Assembly: GCF_015209745.1 (NCBI RefSeq)
Contig: NZ_CP063657.1
Span: 2,108,001 to 2,172,000 of the forward strand
DNA length: 64,000 bases
Reading direction: 5' to 3'
Source of the DNA: Lysobacter avium
GTDB taxonomy: Bacteria > Pseudomonadota > Gammaproteobacteria > Xanthomonadales > Xanthomonadaceae
Each line of letters starts with the position of its first letter. The first letter of the stretch is position 1. The translations under genes and the position numbers were made by a program. Of this stretch, positions 39,943 to 49,395 are shown in pieces. The notes under the pieces are model-generated. The model searched no databases. It saw nothing but the letters and a program-made list of their open reading frames with translations, and was not told the origin of the DNA.

Positions 39943-40052
39943 GGTTGATTCTCCTTTGCACCGGTTTGGCGTTATGCGACCGGAAGCTCCAACCCTAGCC
40001 AGCGTGTTGTGAAAGATGTGCAACAGGCGGGCAACACGGATGCGCGGCGACC

Positions 40053-40058
40053 TACAAT
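40053..40058 (+). promoter_or_regulatory. Candidate -10 box, leaderless aroK
   Basis: TACAAT (5 of 6 consensus) placed 7 nt before the aroK ATG, with no Shine-Dalgarno sequence between. Confidence 0.5.
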
Positions 40059-40065
40059 CGCCGTC

Positions 40066-40617
40066 ATGACCGAGCCCGCCCGTGAGCCGCGCAACATCAT
40101 CCTCGTCGGCCCGATGGCAGCCGGGAAAACGCGGATCGGGCGCGAACTGGCGCAGCGCTGCGGACTGCGCCTGATGGACGCGGACGCGGAGATCGAGCGC
40201 GAGGCCGGCGCCAGCATCGCGGCCATTTTCGGAAGCGAAGGCGAGGCGGGATTCCGCAGGCGCGAGCGGGCGATGCTGGCCGACCTGCTGAAGCAGGACG
40301 GCATCGTGCTGGCCACCGGCGGCGGCGCGGTGCTCGACGCCCGCACCCGGACGCTGTTGTCCGAGCGCGGCTTTGTGGTCCACCTCCACGCCAATCCGGC
40401 CACCCAGCTGGCGCGGGCCGCCGGTGATACCGCTCGGCCGCTGCTGCATCACCCCGATCCGTCAGCAGTCCTGCACGCGCTGGCGACCGAGCGTGACCCG
40501 CTGTACGCCGCCGTGGCCCAGCTGCGGATCGATACCGATGGCTTCGCGCCGTCGGAAGTCTGCGCACGGATCCTGGACCGACTGCCGACCTGGCTGCGCA
40601 GCGGAGACGGTGCATGA
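40066..40617 (+). CDS. aroK: Shikimate kinase
   Basis: A 183-residue enzyme that phosphorylates shikimate at O3 in aromatic amino-acid synthesis. P-loop GPMAAGKT is at residues 15-22 (Lys21). The shikimate-binding acidic DADAEIE, GFRRRE, and the glycine-rich [10 protein letters not shown] follow, with lid Arg in GDTARPLL. The more usual GPMGAGK is changed to Ala at one position, which is tolerated in the family. It overlaps aroB by 4 bp. Confidence 0.94.
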   Translation: MTEPAREPRNIILVGPMAAGKTRIGRELAQRCGLRLMDADAEIEREAGASIAAIFGSEGEAGFRRRERAMLADLLKQDGIVLATGGGAVLDARTRTLLSERGFVVHLHANPATQLARAAGDTARPLLHHPDPSAVLHALATERDPLYAAVAQLRIDTDGFAPSEVCARILDRLPTWLRSGDGA

Positions 40618-41735
40618 GCGCGATCCTCACGGTCGCCGTCGATGGCGCCCATCCGTACACGATCTCCATTGGCGCGGACCTGCTGGATGACGGCGCCTTG
40701 CTGGCCGCAACCGTCCGCGGCCGCCATGCCCTCATCGTCAGCGACCGCAACGTCGCGCCGCTGTACGCCGACCGTGTACAGGCGGCATTGCAGGCCGCCC
40801 GCCCCGAACTGGCAATCGCCCGGCTGATCATCCCTCCGGGCGAACATGAAAAGACCCTGCAGCGCTTCGGCCAGGCCCTGGACGCGCTTGCCGAGCTTGG
40901 CGCCACCCGCGACGCGGCGGTGATCGCCCTGGGCGGCGGCGTGATCGGCGATCTGGCCGGTTTCGCCGGGGCCTGCTGGATGCGCGGCATTGACGTGGTC
41001 CAGATTCCGACGACGCTGCTGGCGATGGTCGACTCCTCGGTGGGCGGCAAGACCGCGGTCGACCTGCCCGCCGGCAAGAATCTGGTCGGTGCGTTCCATC
41101 CACCGCGCGCGGTGATCGCCGACACCAGCGTGCTGCACACCCTGCCCGACCGGGAGCTGCGCTCCGGGCTCGCCGAGGTGGTCAAGTACGGCGTGACGGC
41201 CGTTTCGCTGGACCCGGCTGACGCCGGATTCCTGGACTGGCTGGAAGCGCACGCCGAGGCGTTGCTGGCGCGCGACCCGGCGATCACTGCCGAAGCCATC
41301 GCGCGCTGCTGCGCGTTCAAGGCCGCCGTCGTCGGCCGCGACCTGCTCGAGCACGGCGACCGCGCCCTGCTCAACTTCGGCCATACCTTCGGCCACGCCA
41401 TCGAGGTCGAGCAGGGCTATGCCGGCACCCATGGCGGCGGCCTCAACCACGGCGAAGCAGTGGCGGTCGGCATGATCCTGGCGATGCGCCTGTCAGCGGC
41501 GCTGGGGCTCGCTCCGGCCAGCGCCGGCGATCGCCTGCAGCGGCTGTTGCAGCGGTTGGAGTTGCCGACGTCCATTCCGGAAGGTCTTACCCCGGACGCG
41601 CTGCTCACCCGGATGCACTTGGACAAGAAAGCCGACGCCAGCGGCATCCGCTTCATCCTCGCCGACGGCGCCGGCCGCGCCCGGGTCGTGCCAGGGGTCG
41701 AGGAAGCCACGGTGCTAGCCGTGCTGGCTGGCTGA
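40614..41735 (+). CDS. aroB: 3-dehydroquinate synthase
   Basis: A 373-residue NAD and zinc enzyme converting DAHP to 3-dehydroquinate. Motifs include [71 protein letters not shown] and the zinc-site histidines in [12 protein letters not shown] and [11 protein letters not shown]. Its ATG overlaps the aroK stop (ATGA), so the pair is coupled, the conserved aroK-aroB order. Confidence 0.97.
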   Translation: MSAILTVAVDGAHPYTISIGADLLDDGALLAATVRGRHALIVSDRNVAPLYADRVQAALQAARPELAIARLIIPPGEHEKTLQRFGQALDALAELGATRDAAVIALGGGVIGDLAGFAGACWMRGIDVVQIPTTLLAMVDSSVGGKTAVDLPAGKNLVGAFHPPRAVIADTSVLHTLPDRELRSGLAEVVKYGVTAVSLDPADAGFLDWLEAHAEALLARDPAITAEAIARCCAFKAAVVGRDLLEHGDRALLNFGHTFGHAIEVEQGYAGTHGGGLNHGEAVAVGMILAMRLSAALGLAPASAGDRLQRLLQRLELPTSIPEGLTPDALLTRMHLDKKADASGIRFILADGAGRARVVPGVEEATVLAVLAG

Positions 41736-41786
41736 ACAGGCAGGGCCGGCGGCCCGTGGACGCCGGCCGTCGGCTGCGCAAGCCCG

Positions 41787-41792
41787 TACAAT
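41787..41792 (+). promoter_or_regulatory. Candidate -10 box, leaderless WGR gene
   Basis: TACAAT (5 of 6 consensus) 6 nt before the ATG at 41799. The same arrangement is seen at aroK, 1.7 kb upstream. Confidence 0.5.
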
Positions 41793-41798
41793 CAAGCC

Positions 41799-42053
41799 AT
41801 GCGCCTGCTGATGCAACAACGACCCGACGACGCCGAGGCGCCCCGCTTCGTGCAGCTGATGTTGCAGCCCGACCTGCTCGGCGGCTGGATGCTGGTCCGC
41901 GAGACCGGCGTGATGGGCGGTCGCAGCCAGGTCCGCCGCGAGCAGTTCCTGGACCACGACAGCGCGATCGCCGCCTTTGAACGCGCCCGCGACCAGCAGC
42001 TCAAGCGCGGCTTCCAGCAGATGTTTACCCAGGGGGCGGCGGCGCCCCGCTGA
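41799..42053 (+). CDS. WGR-domain small protein
   Basis: An 84-residue protein consisting essentially of one WGR-like domain: [51 protein letters not shown]. In bacteria WGR domains occur alone or with MolR-like proteins and may bind nucleic acid; in eukaryotes they belong to PARP. A stand-alone regulator or nucleic-acid-binding role is possible but unproven. Confidence 0.78.
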   Translation: MRLLMQQRPDDAEAPRFVQLMLQPDLLGGWMLVRETGVMGGRSQVRREQFLDHDSAIAAFERARDQQLKRGFQQMFTQGAAAPR

Positions 42054-42154
42054 ACCACGCCATCCCGCATCGGGTGCCGCCCGCTCCATTACGGCACCGC
42101 CCTGCCGCTTCGCCTGCCCTGCTCCGGGCAACGACTTTTCGAGGAACCACAGCC

Positions 42155-43228
42155 TTGTCCATCCAGCCCCAGAACGATCGTTTCCTGCGCGCCCTGCGTC
42201 GCGAACCCGTTGACCACACGCCGGTCTGGCTGATGCGCCAGGCCGGTCGCTACCTGCCCGAATACCGCGCCACCCGCGCCCAGGCCGGCAGCTTCATGGG
42301 CCTGGCGACCAACCCCGAGCTCGCCTGCGAGGTCACCTTGCAGCCGCTGCGGCGCTTCCCGCTGGACGCGGCGATCCTGTTCTCCGACATCCTCACCATC
42401 CCCGACGCGATGGGCCTGGGCCTGCATTTCGTCGAGGGCGAGGGCCCGAAGTTCGAGCGCCCCGTTCGCACCGCGGCCGATATCGCCAAACTCGGCGTGC
42501 CGGACATGGAAAGCGACCTGGGCTACGTGATGGAGGCGATCCGCACGATTCGCCGCGAGCTCGACAACAAGGTGCCACTGATCGGCTTCTCCGGCAGTCC
42601 GTGGACGCTGGCCTGCTACATGGTCGAGGGCAGCGGCAGCAAGGACTTTGCCCGGGTCAAGTCACTGGCAATGAACGACCCGGCCGCCATGCACCAGTTG
42701 CTGGAAGTCACCACCGATGCCGTCATCGCCTACCTCTCGGCGCAGCGCGCCGCCGGCGCCCAGGCGCTGCAGCTGTTTGACACCTGGGGCGGCGTGCTGT
42801 CGCCGTCCATGTACCGCGAGTTCTCGCTGCGCTACATGCAGCGCATCGCCGCCGAGGTCGAGCGCGGCCACGGTGCCGACCGCACGCCGCTGATCCTGTT
42901 CGGCAAGGGCAACGGCGCCTACGTCAGCGAGCTGGCCGAGACCGGCGCAGAAGGCGTGGGCGTGGACTGGACAATCGACCTGGGCGATGCCGTGCGCCGC
43001 ACCGGCGGCAAGGTAGCGATCCAGGGCAACCTGGATCCGGTCACCCTGTACGCCGATCCCGAGGCGATCCGCCAACATGTTGGCCGCGCGCTGGACAGCT
43101 ACCGCGACGGCAACGGCGGCTCGCGCGAGGGTCACGTCTTCAACCTCGGCCATGGCATGTCGCCGGACATGAAGCCCGAGCATGTGGCGGTGATGGTCGA
43201 GGCGGTGCACGAACTCAGCGCGCGCTGA
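42155..43228 (+). CDS. hemE: Uroporphyrinogen decarboxylase (TTG start)
   Basis: A 357-residue heme-pathway enzyme that converts uroporphyrinogen III to coproporphyrinogen III. Signature [20 protein letters not shown] lies near the N-terminus, then [36 protein letters not shown] and [17 protein letters not shown]. There is no ATG before the catalytic N-terminal motif; TTG at 42155 ([18 protein letters not shown]) gives the family length and has GAGGA 9 nt upstream. Confidence 0.95.
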   Translation: MSIQPQNDRFLRALRREPVDHTPVWLMRQAGRYLPEYRATRAQAGSFMGLATNPELACEVTLQPLRRFPLDAAILFSDILTIPDAMGLGLHFVEGEGPKFERPVRTAADIAKLGVPDMESDLGYVMEAIRTIRRELDNKVPLIGFSGSPWTLACYMVEGSGSKDFARVKSLAMNDPAAMHQLLEVTTDAVIAYLSAQRAAGAQALQLFDTWGGVLSPSMYREFSLRYMQRIAAEVERGHGADRTPLILFGKGNGAYVSELAETGAEGVGVDWTIDLGDAVRRTGGKVAIQGNLDPVTLYADPEAIRQHVGRALDSYRDGNGGSREGHVFNLGHGMSPDMKPEHVAVMVEAVHELSAR

Positions 43229-43296
43229 GGACACCGGTCAGCGTTGGCTGGGTTGGTAACACGGGCAGCGCTGGGTTGGTCACGCCGGGAACGACT

Positions 43297-43366
43297 GCCC
43301 TTGGGTGTGAATGTCCCCCGGCACCGATGAGGCCGGTGCCTCCTCCTTGATTTCACACCCAAAGGC
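43297..43366 (-). repeat. Palindromic repeat element A1
   Basis: Outer arms 43297-43311 and 43352-43366 pair at 14 of 15 positions. An inner hairpin GGCACCG/CGGTGCC (43320-43326 with 43334-43340) sits between. Read on the minus strand, it has the family core GAAATCAAGGAGGAGGC before the inner hairpin and GGGGGACATTC after it. Confidence 0.88.
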
Positions 43367-43433
43367 ATTCGCACCCGGTTCTCCGGCTTGAGGTTGGCTC
43401 AGCACCGACCGGGCGTGCATGCGTGCCCCGCAA

Positions 43434-43529
43434 GCGAGACCTGCAGGCCTTCGGGGCGAAATAAAGGAGGAGGCCTCCGCCGCAGGCGGAGGCCGGGGGA
43501 CATTCGCCCTGAAGGTCTGCAGGTCTCGC
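43434..43529 (+). repeat. Palindromic repeat element A2 (best-preserved copy)
   Basis: Outer arms 43434-43460 and 43503-43529 are 27 nt each and pair at 25 positions. A perfect 10-bp inner stem GGCCTCCGCC/GGCGGAGGCC (43472-43481 with 43485-43494) has a GCA loop. The core is GAAATAAAGGAGGAGGC on the left and CCGGGGGACATTCG on the right. Confidence 0.93.
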
Positions 43530-43548
43530 CCACCACATGCATCAGCAG

Positions 43549-43593
43549 ACGGAGGCCGTGGGACATTCGCCCTGAAGGCCTGGAGGTCTCGCC
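43549..43593 (+). repeat. Half copy of the palindromic element (A3)
   Basis: Repeats the right half of element A2 with few changes (GGAGGCCGTGGGACATTCGC, then CCTGAAGGCC and GGAGGTCTCGCC). The left half is missing, so it cannot fold like the full elements. Tandem duplication or partial deletion is likely. Confidence 0.8.
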
Positions 43594-43607
43594 CCCCGGT
43601 GCATCCT

Positions 43608-46600
43608 TCAGCGTGCTGCGGCCAGCGCCTCTCGCAGCATCGCCCCGGTCACCGGCTTGCGCAGGAAGCGATCGAAGCCGGCGGCCATTGCCTGCGGCTC
43701 GGCATCCGCGTCGGCACGCGCAGTCACCGCAATCAGCGGCTGGCTGAAGCCCTGCGCGCGCAGCTGACGCGCCAGCGACAGGCCATCGAGGCCCGGCAGA
43801 TCCAGATCCAGCAACGCGGCGTCGAAGCGGTTCATGCTCGACTCGGCCAGCGCCGCCAGCCCGTGGGCTGCATGCACCACCGCATGCCCCTGGCCGCGCA
43901 GCAGCCCGCTAATCACGTCGGCAACGATCGGGTCGTCCTCCACCAGCAGCAGCGACAGGCCCGCAGCTCCCGCTTCATCCCGACCACCGTTCCTCGCAGG
44001 GATGCTGGCGGGCGATGCGAGTGTCGGCGAGTCTGCCAATGCCGACGCCGACGACGCCTGCGCGACACCCCGCTCGTCCGACGGCTCTTCTGCGATGACC
44101 TCCAGCGGCAGGCGGACCTCAAAACTCGCGCCTTCGCCGGGAGCGCTGGTGACCTCGATCGTGCCGCCCATGGCTGCCGCCAGTTCCTGGCAGATCGCCA
44201 GCCCCAGACCGCTGCCGCCGTAGCGTGCGGCGGTGCGCAAGCCATCGGCCTGCTCGAAGCGACGGAACAGGCGCGACACCTGCTCCTCGTTGAGACCGGG
44301 ACCGGTGTCGCTGATGCAAAGGACCACCCCGCCCGCGTCGGCGGGTGCGATGGCCAGCCGGATGGAGCCGCGCTCGGTGAACTTCACCGCGTTGCCGATC
44401 AGGTTCAACAGGATCTGCCGGATCCGCACGGCGTCGCCGCGCACGCGGCGCGGGGTCGCAGGATCGCGGTCCACGACGAACGCCAGTCCGCGCGCCTCCA
44501 CCAACGGCGCGCTCATCTCGGCCAGCTCGTCCATGAGTGCGTGCAGATCAAACTCGTCGGTGGCCAGCTCCAGCTTGCCCGACTCGATCCGGGCCAGGTC
44601 CAGCGCATCGTTGACCAGGCGCAGCAGGTGCTCCCCGGCGCGGTGGATGGACGTGGTGTAGCTGCGCTGCCGGGTATCCAGGTCGGTGCCGAGCAGCAAC
44701 TCGCTCATGCCCAGCACGCCGGTCATCGGGGTACGGACCTCGTGGCCGAGGGTGGCCAGGAAGCGGGTCTTCGCCAAGGACGCCTCATGGGCAACCTCGC
44801 GCTCGTGTTCGGCGCGCTTCCACGCCTGTCGCCGCTCGATGCGGCGACGTGACTCCAGCACCGCCCACCAGGCCATCAACAACAGCAGGCAAACCATCGC
44901 CACCCTCGCCGCGCCGGTCTGCCACCACGGTGGCTGGACCCGGAAGTGCAGCACCTGTTCCGCGGCCTCGTTGCCGACGGCATCCTCCGCACGAGCACGC
45001 AGGGTGTACTGGCCTGGCGCCAGGCCGGCAAAGATCCGCTCACCCTCGGCACCGTGGTTGACCCAATCCCGGTCGTAGCCCTCCAGCAGGGTGACGTAGG
45101 CGTTGGCCTTGGGCTTGTCGTAGGCCAGCAGGCGCAGCTGCACGCGCAATTCGCGATCCCCGGGCGCCAAGGCCAGCGGTCCCTGCAGGTCCATCGGCAG
45201 CCAGCGGCCGTCGCGGCGCACCTCGAACCGGTCCCAGTGCAGTGGCGAGCGGACTGGCGGCAGATCGGTGGCGAGACTGTCGACCAGCACCACGCCGCCG
45301 TCGGCCAGCGCCGAGACCATCACACCATCGGGCGTCTGCACCAGCGTGCGGTTGACGAACTCCTGGCTGCTCAGCCCGTCGAACAGGCCGAAGTGGCGGG
45401 TCTGCCCCGCGTCGGGATCCCACCGATAAAGCCCGCGCGGCGTTGAGAGCCAGACCCGGCCCTGCCGGTCGATCTGCAAGCCGGCCCCCTCCACCGCCGG
45501 GATGCCGTGTCTTGCGCCGGCGGTGGCCACCAATGACCAGCCCTCGCCCTCGCGTCGATAGTGCTCGAGCCCCGACAGCCGCTGCACCCACAGGTCGTCG
45601 GCCCCGGCAAAACCCAGCGCAAACACCCGCCCGTCGCGACGGATGCCCGGTGCCGGCTCGAAGCGACCTGCATCCGCGCTCCAGCGCAGGACGCCATCGG
45701 CACCGCCGAACCACGGCGCGCCCCCTGCATCGAACGCCATCGCGTGGTGGTCTCCCACCCCCAGTCCGTGCGCGGGGCCTGGCGGTACCGTCAGCAGGAC
45801 GCGACCGGTGGCCAGCTCACGCTGCTGCACGCCGGCACCGGCAAACGACATCCACAAGGTTCCGTCGGGCGCCAGATCCATCAGGGTCAATGGACCGGGC
45901 AGGGTCGCGTCGGGCGAACCATCCTGCCCCCAGCGTCGGACCGCGCCGTGCGCGTCGATCCTGACCAGCTCGCGGCGCTGACCGACCCACAGGCGGCCGG
46001 CGGGATCTTCGCGCAGGGTGAACGAGGTCATGCCCTGGAGGGCCGCGACGGTTTCGGGTTTCGCCGGTATCAGCAGCCCGTCCGGGTCCAGACGCTCCAG
46101 TTCGGCGCGCATTCCTCCCAGCCAGACGCCGCCGTCCCGCGCCGGCGCAATGGCGCTGTACAGATCCGCCGACAGACCATCGCGGTCTCGACTGAACTGG
46201 GCGATCCGGCGCCAGTCCGGCGGCAGGTAGCCCAGCCCGACCCCCGGCACGGGAATCCATATCGCTCCGCTGTCCTGCTTGATCATCTCGCTGATCGAAA
46301 GCGCCGGACCCTTGGCACCGATCGGCACCGGTACCGGCACCTGACCTGCAACCGCGCGCCACAGCTGACGCTGGCTCGAGATCCACAACTCGCCATCCTC
46401 GCCCGGCAGGATGTGCAGGATGGCGTTGGGCCGCTCGAACATCGCCGACCACTCCGGCTGCTCCCAGCGGCCATCAGCGCTGCGGCGGAAAACCCCCTCC
46501 GCCGCGCCCACCCAGAGGCCGCCGTCAAACGCCGCCAGGGAATAGATCAATGGGGATGCGTGGTCGCCGGGCAGCGCGACGCGCTCGAAATCCGTTCCCG

Positions 46601-47213
46601 TCCAGCGCGCCAGGCCCTTGGTGGTCCCCGCCCAGAGCACGCCCTGCCCGTCCACCACCAGCGACAGGACGATGTCCGACGGCAGGCTGCGGAGCGTGTC
46701 CTCGCTTGCCGTGAACCGGGTGATCGTCCCAGCGTCGTCCATCCGCGACACCCCGCCTCCGTAGCCCCCCATCCACAGCGCGCCCTCGTGGCTCACCAGT
46801 GCCCAGATGTCGTCGCTGCCGATTTGCGGATGGGTCGCCAGGCGGTAATGGCGGAAGCTTTCATGCGCGCTGTCGAGGACGCTCAGGCCATGGCCTTCGG
46901 GCGCCACCCAGATGCGACCCGCCGGGTCGACGTGGACCAGGGTCACGTAGTTGGCCGGCAGCGAGCTCGGATCTCCCGGATCGTGGCGCCATACCTGCAT
47001 GCCGACGCCGTCGTACCGCGCCAGCCCGTCGGTGGTGGCCAGCCAGAGAAAGCCGTCGGCGTCGAACTTCAGGCTCTTGACGGTGCTCGATGGGAGCCCT
47101 GCGGCGACGTCAATATGGCGCAGACGCGGAACGTCGGGCACCCGTGCGCTGGCACCGGGTACCAGCAGCAGTCCGCATGCCCCCAACAGCAGCCACGCAA
47201 TGATGTGTCGCAT
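43608..47213 (-). CDS. Two-component propeller hybrid histidine kinase/response regulator
   Basis: A 1201-residue one-protein signalling system. After a signal (RHIIAWLLLGACGLLLVPG) comes a large periplasmic region of propeller repeats (SSTVKSLKFDADGFLWLATT, DGLARYDG, IWALVSHEGALWMGGYGGG and more), then a Y_Y_Y domain (LREARAED-like YTLRARAEDAVGNE). One membrane helix follows (VAMVCLLLLMAWWAVL). HisKA has FLATLGHEVRTPMTG; the HATPase domain has ILLNLIGNAVKFTERG and GGSGLGLAICQELAAAMGG. The C-terminal receiver has phospho-acceptor in DAALLDLDLPGLDG. No DNA-binding domain is present, so it must signal through another protein. A strong GGAGG precedes the start. Confidence 0.93.
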   Translation of the reverse strand: MRHIIAWLLLGACGLLLVPGASARVPDVPRLRHIDVAAGLPSSTVKSLKFDADGFLWLATTDGLARYDGVGMQVWRHDPGDPSSLPANYVTLVHVDPAGRIWVAPEGHGLSVLDSAHESFRHYRLATHPQIGSDDIWALVSHEGALWMGGYGGGVSRMDDAGTITRFTASEDTLRSLPSDIVLSLVVDGQGVLWAGTTKGLARWTGTDFERVALPGDHASPLIYSLAAFDGGLWVGAAEGVFRRSADGRWEQPEWSAMFERPNAILHILPGEDGELWISSQRQLWRAVAGQVPVPVPIGAKGPALSISEMIKQDSGAIWIPVPGVGLGYLPPDWRRIAQFSRDRDGLSADLYSAIAPARDGGVWLGGMRAELERLDPDGLLIPAKPETVAALQGMTSFTLREDPAGRLWVGQRRELVRIDAHGAVRRWGQDGSPDATLPGPLTLMDLAPDGTLWMSFAGAGVQQRELATGRVLLTVPPGPAHGLGVGDHHAMAFDAGGAPWFGGADGVLRWSADAGRFEPAPGIRRDGRVFALGFAGADDLWVQRLSGLEHYRREGEGWSLVATAGARHGIPAVEGAGLQIDRQGRVWLSTPRGLYRWDPDAGQTRHFGLFDGLSSQEFVNRTLVQTPDGVMVSALADGGVVLVDSLATDLPPVRSPLHWDRFEVRRDGRWLPMDLQGPLALAPGDRELRVQLRLLAYDKPKANAYVTLLEGYDRDWVNHGAEGERIFAGLAPGQYTLRARAEDAVGNEAAEQVLHFRVQPPWWQTGAARVAMVCLLLLMAWWAVLESRRRIERRQAWKRAEHEREVAHEASLAKTRFLATLGHEVRTPMTGVLGMSELLLGTDLDTRQRSYTTSIHRAGEHLLRLVNDALDLARIESGKLELATDEFDLHALMDELAEMSAPLVEARGLAFVVDRDPATPRRVRGDAVRIRQILLNLIGNAVKFTERGSIRLAIAPADAGGVVLCISDTGPGLNEEQVSRLFRRFEQADGLRTAARYGGSGLGLAICQELAAAMGGTIEVTSAPGEGASFEVRLPLEVIAEEPSDERGVAQASSASALADSPTLASPASIPARNGGRDEAGAAGLSLLLVEDDPIVADVISGLLRGQGHAVVHAAHGLAALAESSMNRFDAALLDLDLPGLDGLSLARQLRAQGFSQPLIAVTARADADAEPQAMAAGFDRFLRKPVTGAMLREALAAAR

Positions 47214-47334
47214 CCCTTCCTCCCGTGTCGGACGCGCGAACCCGCCGTTCCTTGCGTCCCCTCCCCGGACGCACATTCAAGGATTGTGAACCCCACGGCA
47301 AGTCGGAGCGCACCCCTGCGATGCGCGACCTGTC

Positions 47335-47340
47335 TAGAAT
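47335..47340 (+). promoter_or_regulatory. Candidate -10 box, leaderless YceI gene
   Basis: TAGAAT (5 of 6 consensus) 7 nt before the ATG at 47348. No ribosome site lies between. Confidence 0.48.
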
Positions 47341-47347
47341 CGGTCAC

Positions 47348-48097
47348 ATGCTCGTCCACCCGTCCAAACCACGACGCATCGACCCGCGCGCCTCGATCAG
47401 CGGCGCGGAGGTCCGGCATCCGCGCTGGCTGACCTCCGCGCTGGCTTTGTTCATCGCGCTGACCGTGGCTGCGCCGGCATTGGCCATGGACGCTCCCACA
47501 TGGGAGCTCGATCCCGTCCACACCCGGGTGATGTTCGCGGTGTCCCACGCCGGCTTCTCGCAGGCACTGGGCACGGTGTCTGGCAGCACCGGCACACTCA
47601 CATTCGATCCCGACGACTGGCAGCAGACCCGGCTGGATGCGACGGTTCCGCTGGAGCGCGTGGACCTGGGCGACCCGTCGTGGAATCGCGCAACACTTGC
47701 GCAGCGGCTGCTGGATGCCCAGGCACACCCGCTGGCCCGGTTCACGTCTCAAAGCGCCATACCGACCGGGGACGGGAAGGCCCGCGTTTGCGGCGAACTC
47801 ACGCTGCACGGGGTGACAAGGCCGCTTTGCATGGATGTCACCGTCAATGCGATCAAGCGTCATCCAATGCCACCGTTCCGCCGCACTGCCGGATTTTCCG
47901 CCACCGCCATGTTGAGCCGCAGCGACTTCGGCATCACCGCGTGGCCTTCGGTCATCGGCGATGAAGTGACCATCCGGATCGAGGCAGAGGCCGTCCGTTC
48001 GCGCTCGGCCCCAGCAGAGCCCGAATTCGAGGCGGAAGCGGAAGCGGAAGCGGAAACGAAATCGAAACCCGAACTCGAACCCGGAGCTTTGCAATGA
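47348..48097 (+). CDS. YceI-family periplasmic protein with acidic repeat tail
   Basis: A 249-residue exported lipocalin-like protein. The signal is LTSALALFIALTVAAPALAM and the YceI domain runs from WELDPVHTRVMFAVSHAGFS to FGITAWPSVIGDEVTIRIE. YceI proteins bind polyisoprenoids such as ubiquinone precursors. The C-terminus is a charged low-complexity tail (EAEAEAEAETKSKPELEP) made by GAAGCG hexamers. It overlaps the cytochrome b561 gene by 4 bp. The kinase gene on the other strand shares this promoter region. Confidence 0.85.
   Translation: MLVHPSKPRRIDPRASISGAEVRHPRWLTSALALFIALTVAAPALAMDAPTWELDPVHTRVMFAVSHAGFSQALGTVSGSTGTLTFDPDDWQQTRLDATVPLERVDLGDPSWNRATLAQRLLDAQAHPLARFTSQSAIPTGDGKARVCGELTLHGVTRPLCMDVTVNAIKRHPMPPFRRTAGFSATAMLSRSDFGITAWPSVIGDEVTIRIEAEAVRSRSAPAEPEFEAEAEAEAETKSKPELEPGALQ
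48033..48058 (+). repeat. GCGGAA hexanucleotide tract in the YceI tail
   Basis: About four tandem GCGGAA/GAAGCG units in frame, encoding alternating Glu-Ala. Unit loss or gain would not shift the frame. Confidence 0.75.
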
Positions 48098-48678
48098 GCC
48101 TGAAGAACCCCGCCGACCGCTGGGGCGCGGTGAGCCAGTTCCTGCACTGGACCATCGCCGTGGCGATCCTGGCGATGGCGATCATCGGACTGTCGCTGGA
48201 CAGCCTGCCCAAGTCGCCGAGCTACTTCTGGGTCTTCAATCTGCACAAGTCGCTGGGTCTGACCGTGCTCGCGCTGGCGGTGATCCGTTTGGCGTGGCGG
48301 CTGTACGCCGGGGCGCCGACCCCGATCGCAAGCATCCCCCGGTGGCAACTGCTACTCGCCCGGGTCACCCACTGGCTGCTGTACGGGCTGATCATCGCCA
48401 TGCCGCTTTCCGGATGGCTGTTCGACTCAGCCAGCGGCCTGCGTCCGCTGCGCTGGTTCGACCTGTTCCAGGTACCCAAGCTCATTGCCCCCAATACCGG
48501 TGTGCGGGAGATCGCCCGCGACGCGCACGGCTGGATCTTCTGGGTCCTGGTGCTGCTGATCCTCATGCACGCCGGTGCGGCCCTCTACCACCACTACTTT
48601 GTCGGCGACGGCACGCTGCGGCGGATGCTGCCCGGCCGCCGGACGCCTCCTCCTTCTTCCAACCGGAATTCCCGATGA
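48094..48678 (+). CDS. Cytochrome b561-family membrane protein
   Basis: A 194-residue, four-helix diheme cytochrome b of the CybB type. Conserved helices are SQFLHWTIAVAILAMAIIGL, FNLHKSLGLTVLALAVIRLA, THWLLYGLIIAMPLSGWLF and WVLVLLILMHAGAALYHHYF. The His residues in LHW, LHK, THW and LMHAG are the heme ligands. It likely passes electrons between the quinone pool and periplasmic partners. It is flanked on both sides by YceI genes with 4-bp overlaps. Confidence 0.92.
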   Translation: MSLKNPADRWGAVSQFLHWTIAVAILAMAIIGLSLDSLPKSPSYFWVFNLHKSLGLTVLALAVIRLAWRLYAGAPTPIASIPRWQLLLARVTHWLLYGLIIAMPLSGWLFDSASGLRPLRWFDLFQVPKLIAPNTGVREIARDAHGWIFWVLVLLILMHAGAALYHHYFVGDGTLRRMLPGRRTPPPSSNRNSR

Positions 48679-49271
48679 TCAACCCTTCGCGCCCGAATCC
48701 CGCCCGCACCCGTCCCGGTTTGCTGCAGGTGTTGTCACTCGCAGCAGGCCTGGCCTTCGCCAGCAGCGGCGTAGTTGCCGCCGATTACGTGCAGGCGCCC
48801 GGATCCACGCTGACCTTTGCCTCCAGCTTTGAGGGCGAGATCTTCACCGGCCATTTCGCCAGCTTCACCACCCGACTGCGCTTTGACCCGCAGCAACTGG
48901 ATGACGCAAACCTTGACGTGACCATTCCGCTGGCCAGCGCGACCACCGCCAACCCCGAGCGCGACGACACCCTGCAGGGCGGCGACTTTTTCGCCAGCAA
49001 GCTGTTCCCGCAGGCCCGTTTTGTCGCCACGCGATTCCGCCATCTCGGCGAGGACCGCTACGCGGCGGACGGCACCCTGAGCCTGCGCGACGCCAAACAC
49101 CCGGTGACGCTGACCTTCACCTGGAAAGACGGCGCGACGCCGGTCCTTGCCGGGCGGGCCAGCGTGGACCGGCTGGCGTTCGGCGTCGGCGGCGGCGACT
49201 GGTCGGACCCGGGGATGATTCCCGCGAAAGTGGCGGTCAGCACGCGGGTCAACTTCGCCCCGGCGCCGTGA
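48675..49271 (+). CDS. YceI-family periplasmic protein (second copy)
   Basis: A 198-residue exported protein with signal LLQVLSLAAGLAFASSGVVA, then a lipocalin-like YceI domain: PGSTLTFASSFEGEIFTGHF, DDANLDVTIPLASATTANPE, FPQARFVATRFRHLGEDRYA and FGVGGGDWSDPGMIPAKVAV. It lacks the acidic tail of the first copy. Its ATG overlaps the cytochrome stop. The pairing of YceI with cytochrome b561 is common and suggests an isoprenoid-quinone redox function. Confidence 0.9.
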   Translation: MINPSRPNPARTRPGLLQVLSLAAGLAFASSGVVAADYVQAPGSTLTFASSFEGEIFTGHFASFTTRLRFDPQQLDDANLDVTIPLASATTANPERDDTLQGGDFFASKLFPQARFVATRFRHLGEDRYAADGTLSLRDAKHPVTLTFTWKDGATPVLAGRASVDRLAFGVGGGDWSDPGMIPAKVAVSTRVNFAPAP

Positions 49272-49395
49272 ATCCCGCCGACCTCGGGTAAACCCCAGCT
49301 GGGGGAGGCCCCGAGTGACCCCGCCCGGCCGCAGTGTTGGAATGCAGGCATGACCCGCGAACCGTGGGTTACTGCCCAAATGCGAGGATCAGGGA

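Larger units (their letters stand above)
43229..43607. other. Repeat-bearing intergenic region between hemE and the hybrid kinase
   Basis: 379 nt between the 3' ends of two convergent genes. I see no coding gene. It holds two full palindromic elements and one half element of the family described at 43297, 43434 and 43549. Confidence 0.8.

Noticed and set aside
43436..43594. CRISPR-like array
   Set aside because: Repeats are palindromic, irregularly spaced, in both orientations, and have no uniform spacers or cas genes.
43419..43650. Open frame across the palindromic elements encoding peptides such as GGGRGTFALKVCRSRP
   Set aside because: The peptides come from the repeat elements themselves; the frame runs antisense through the hybrid kinase gene and has no ribosome site at a sensible start.
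45561..47432. A 623-codon open frame on the plus strand
   Set aside because: Antisense to the propeller kinase; the kinase frame has clear domains and this one has none.
49283..49315. Nested hairpin after the second YceI gene as a terminator
   Set aside because: Stem CCTCGGG/CCCCGAG is weak, has an internal stem and no T run.
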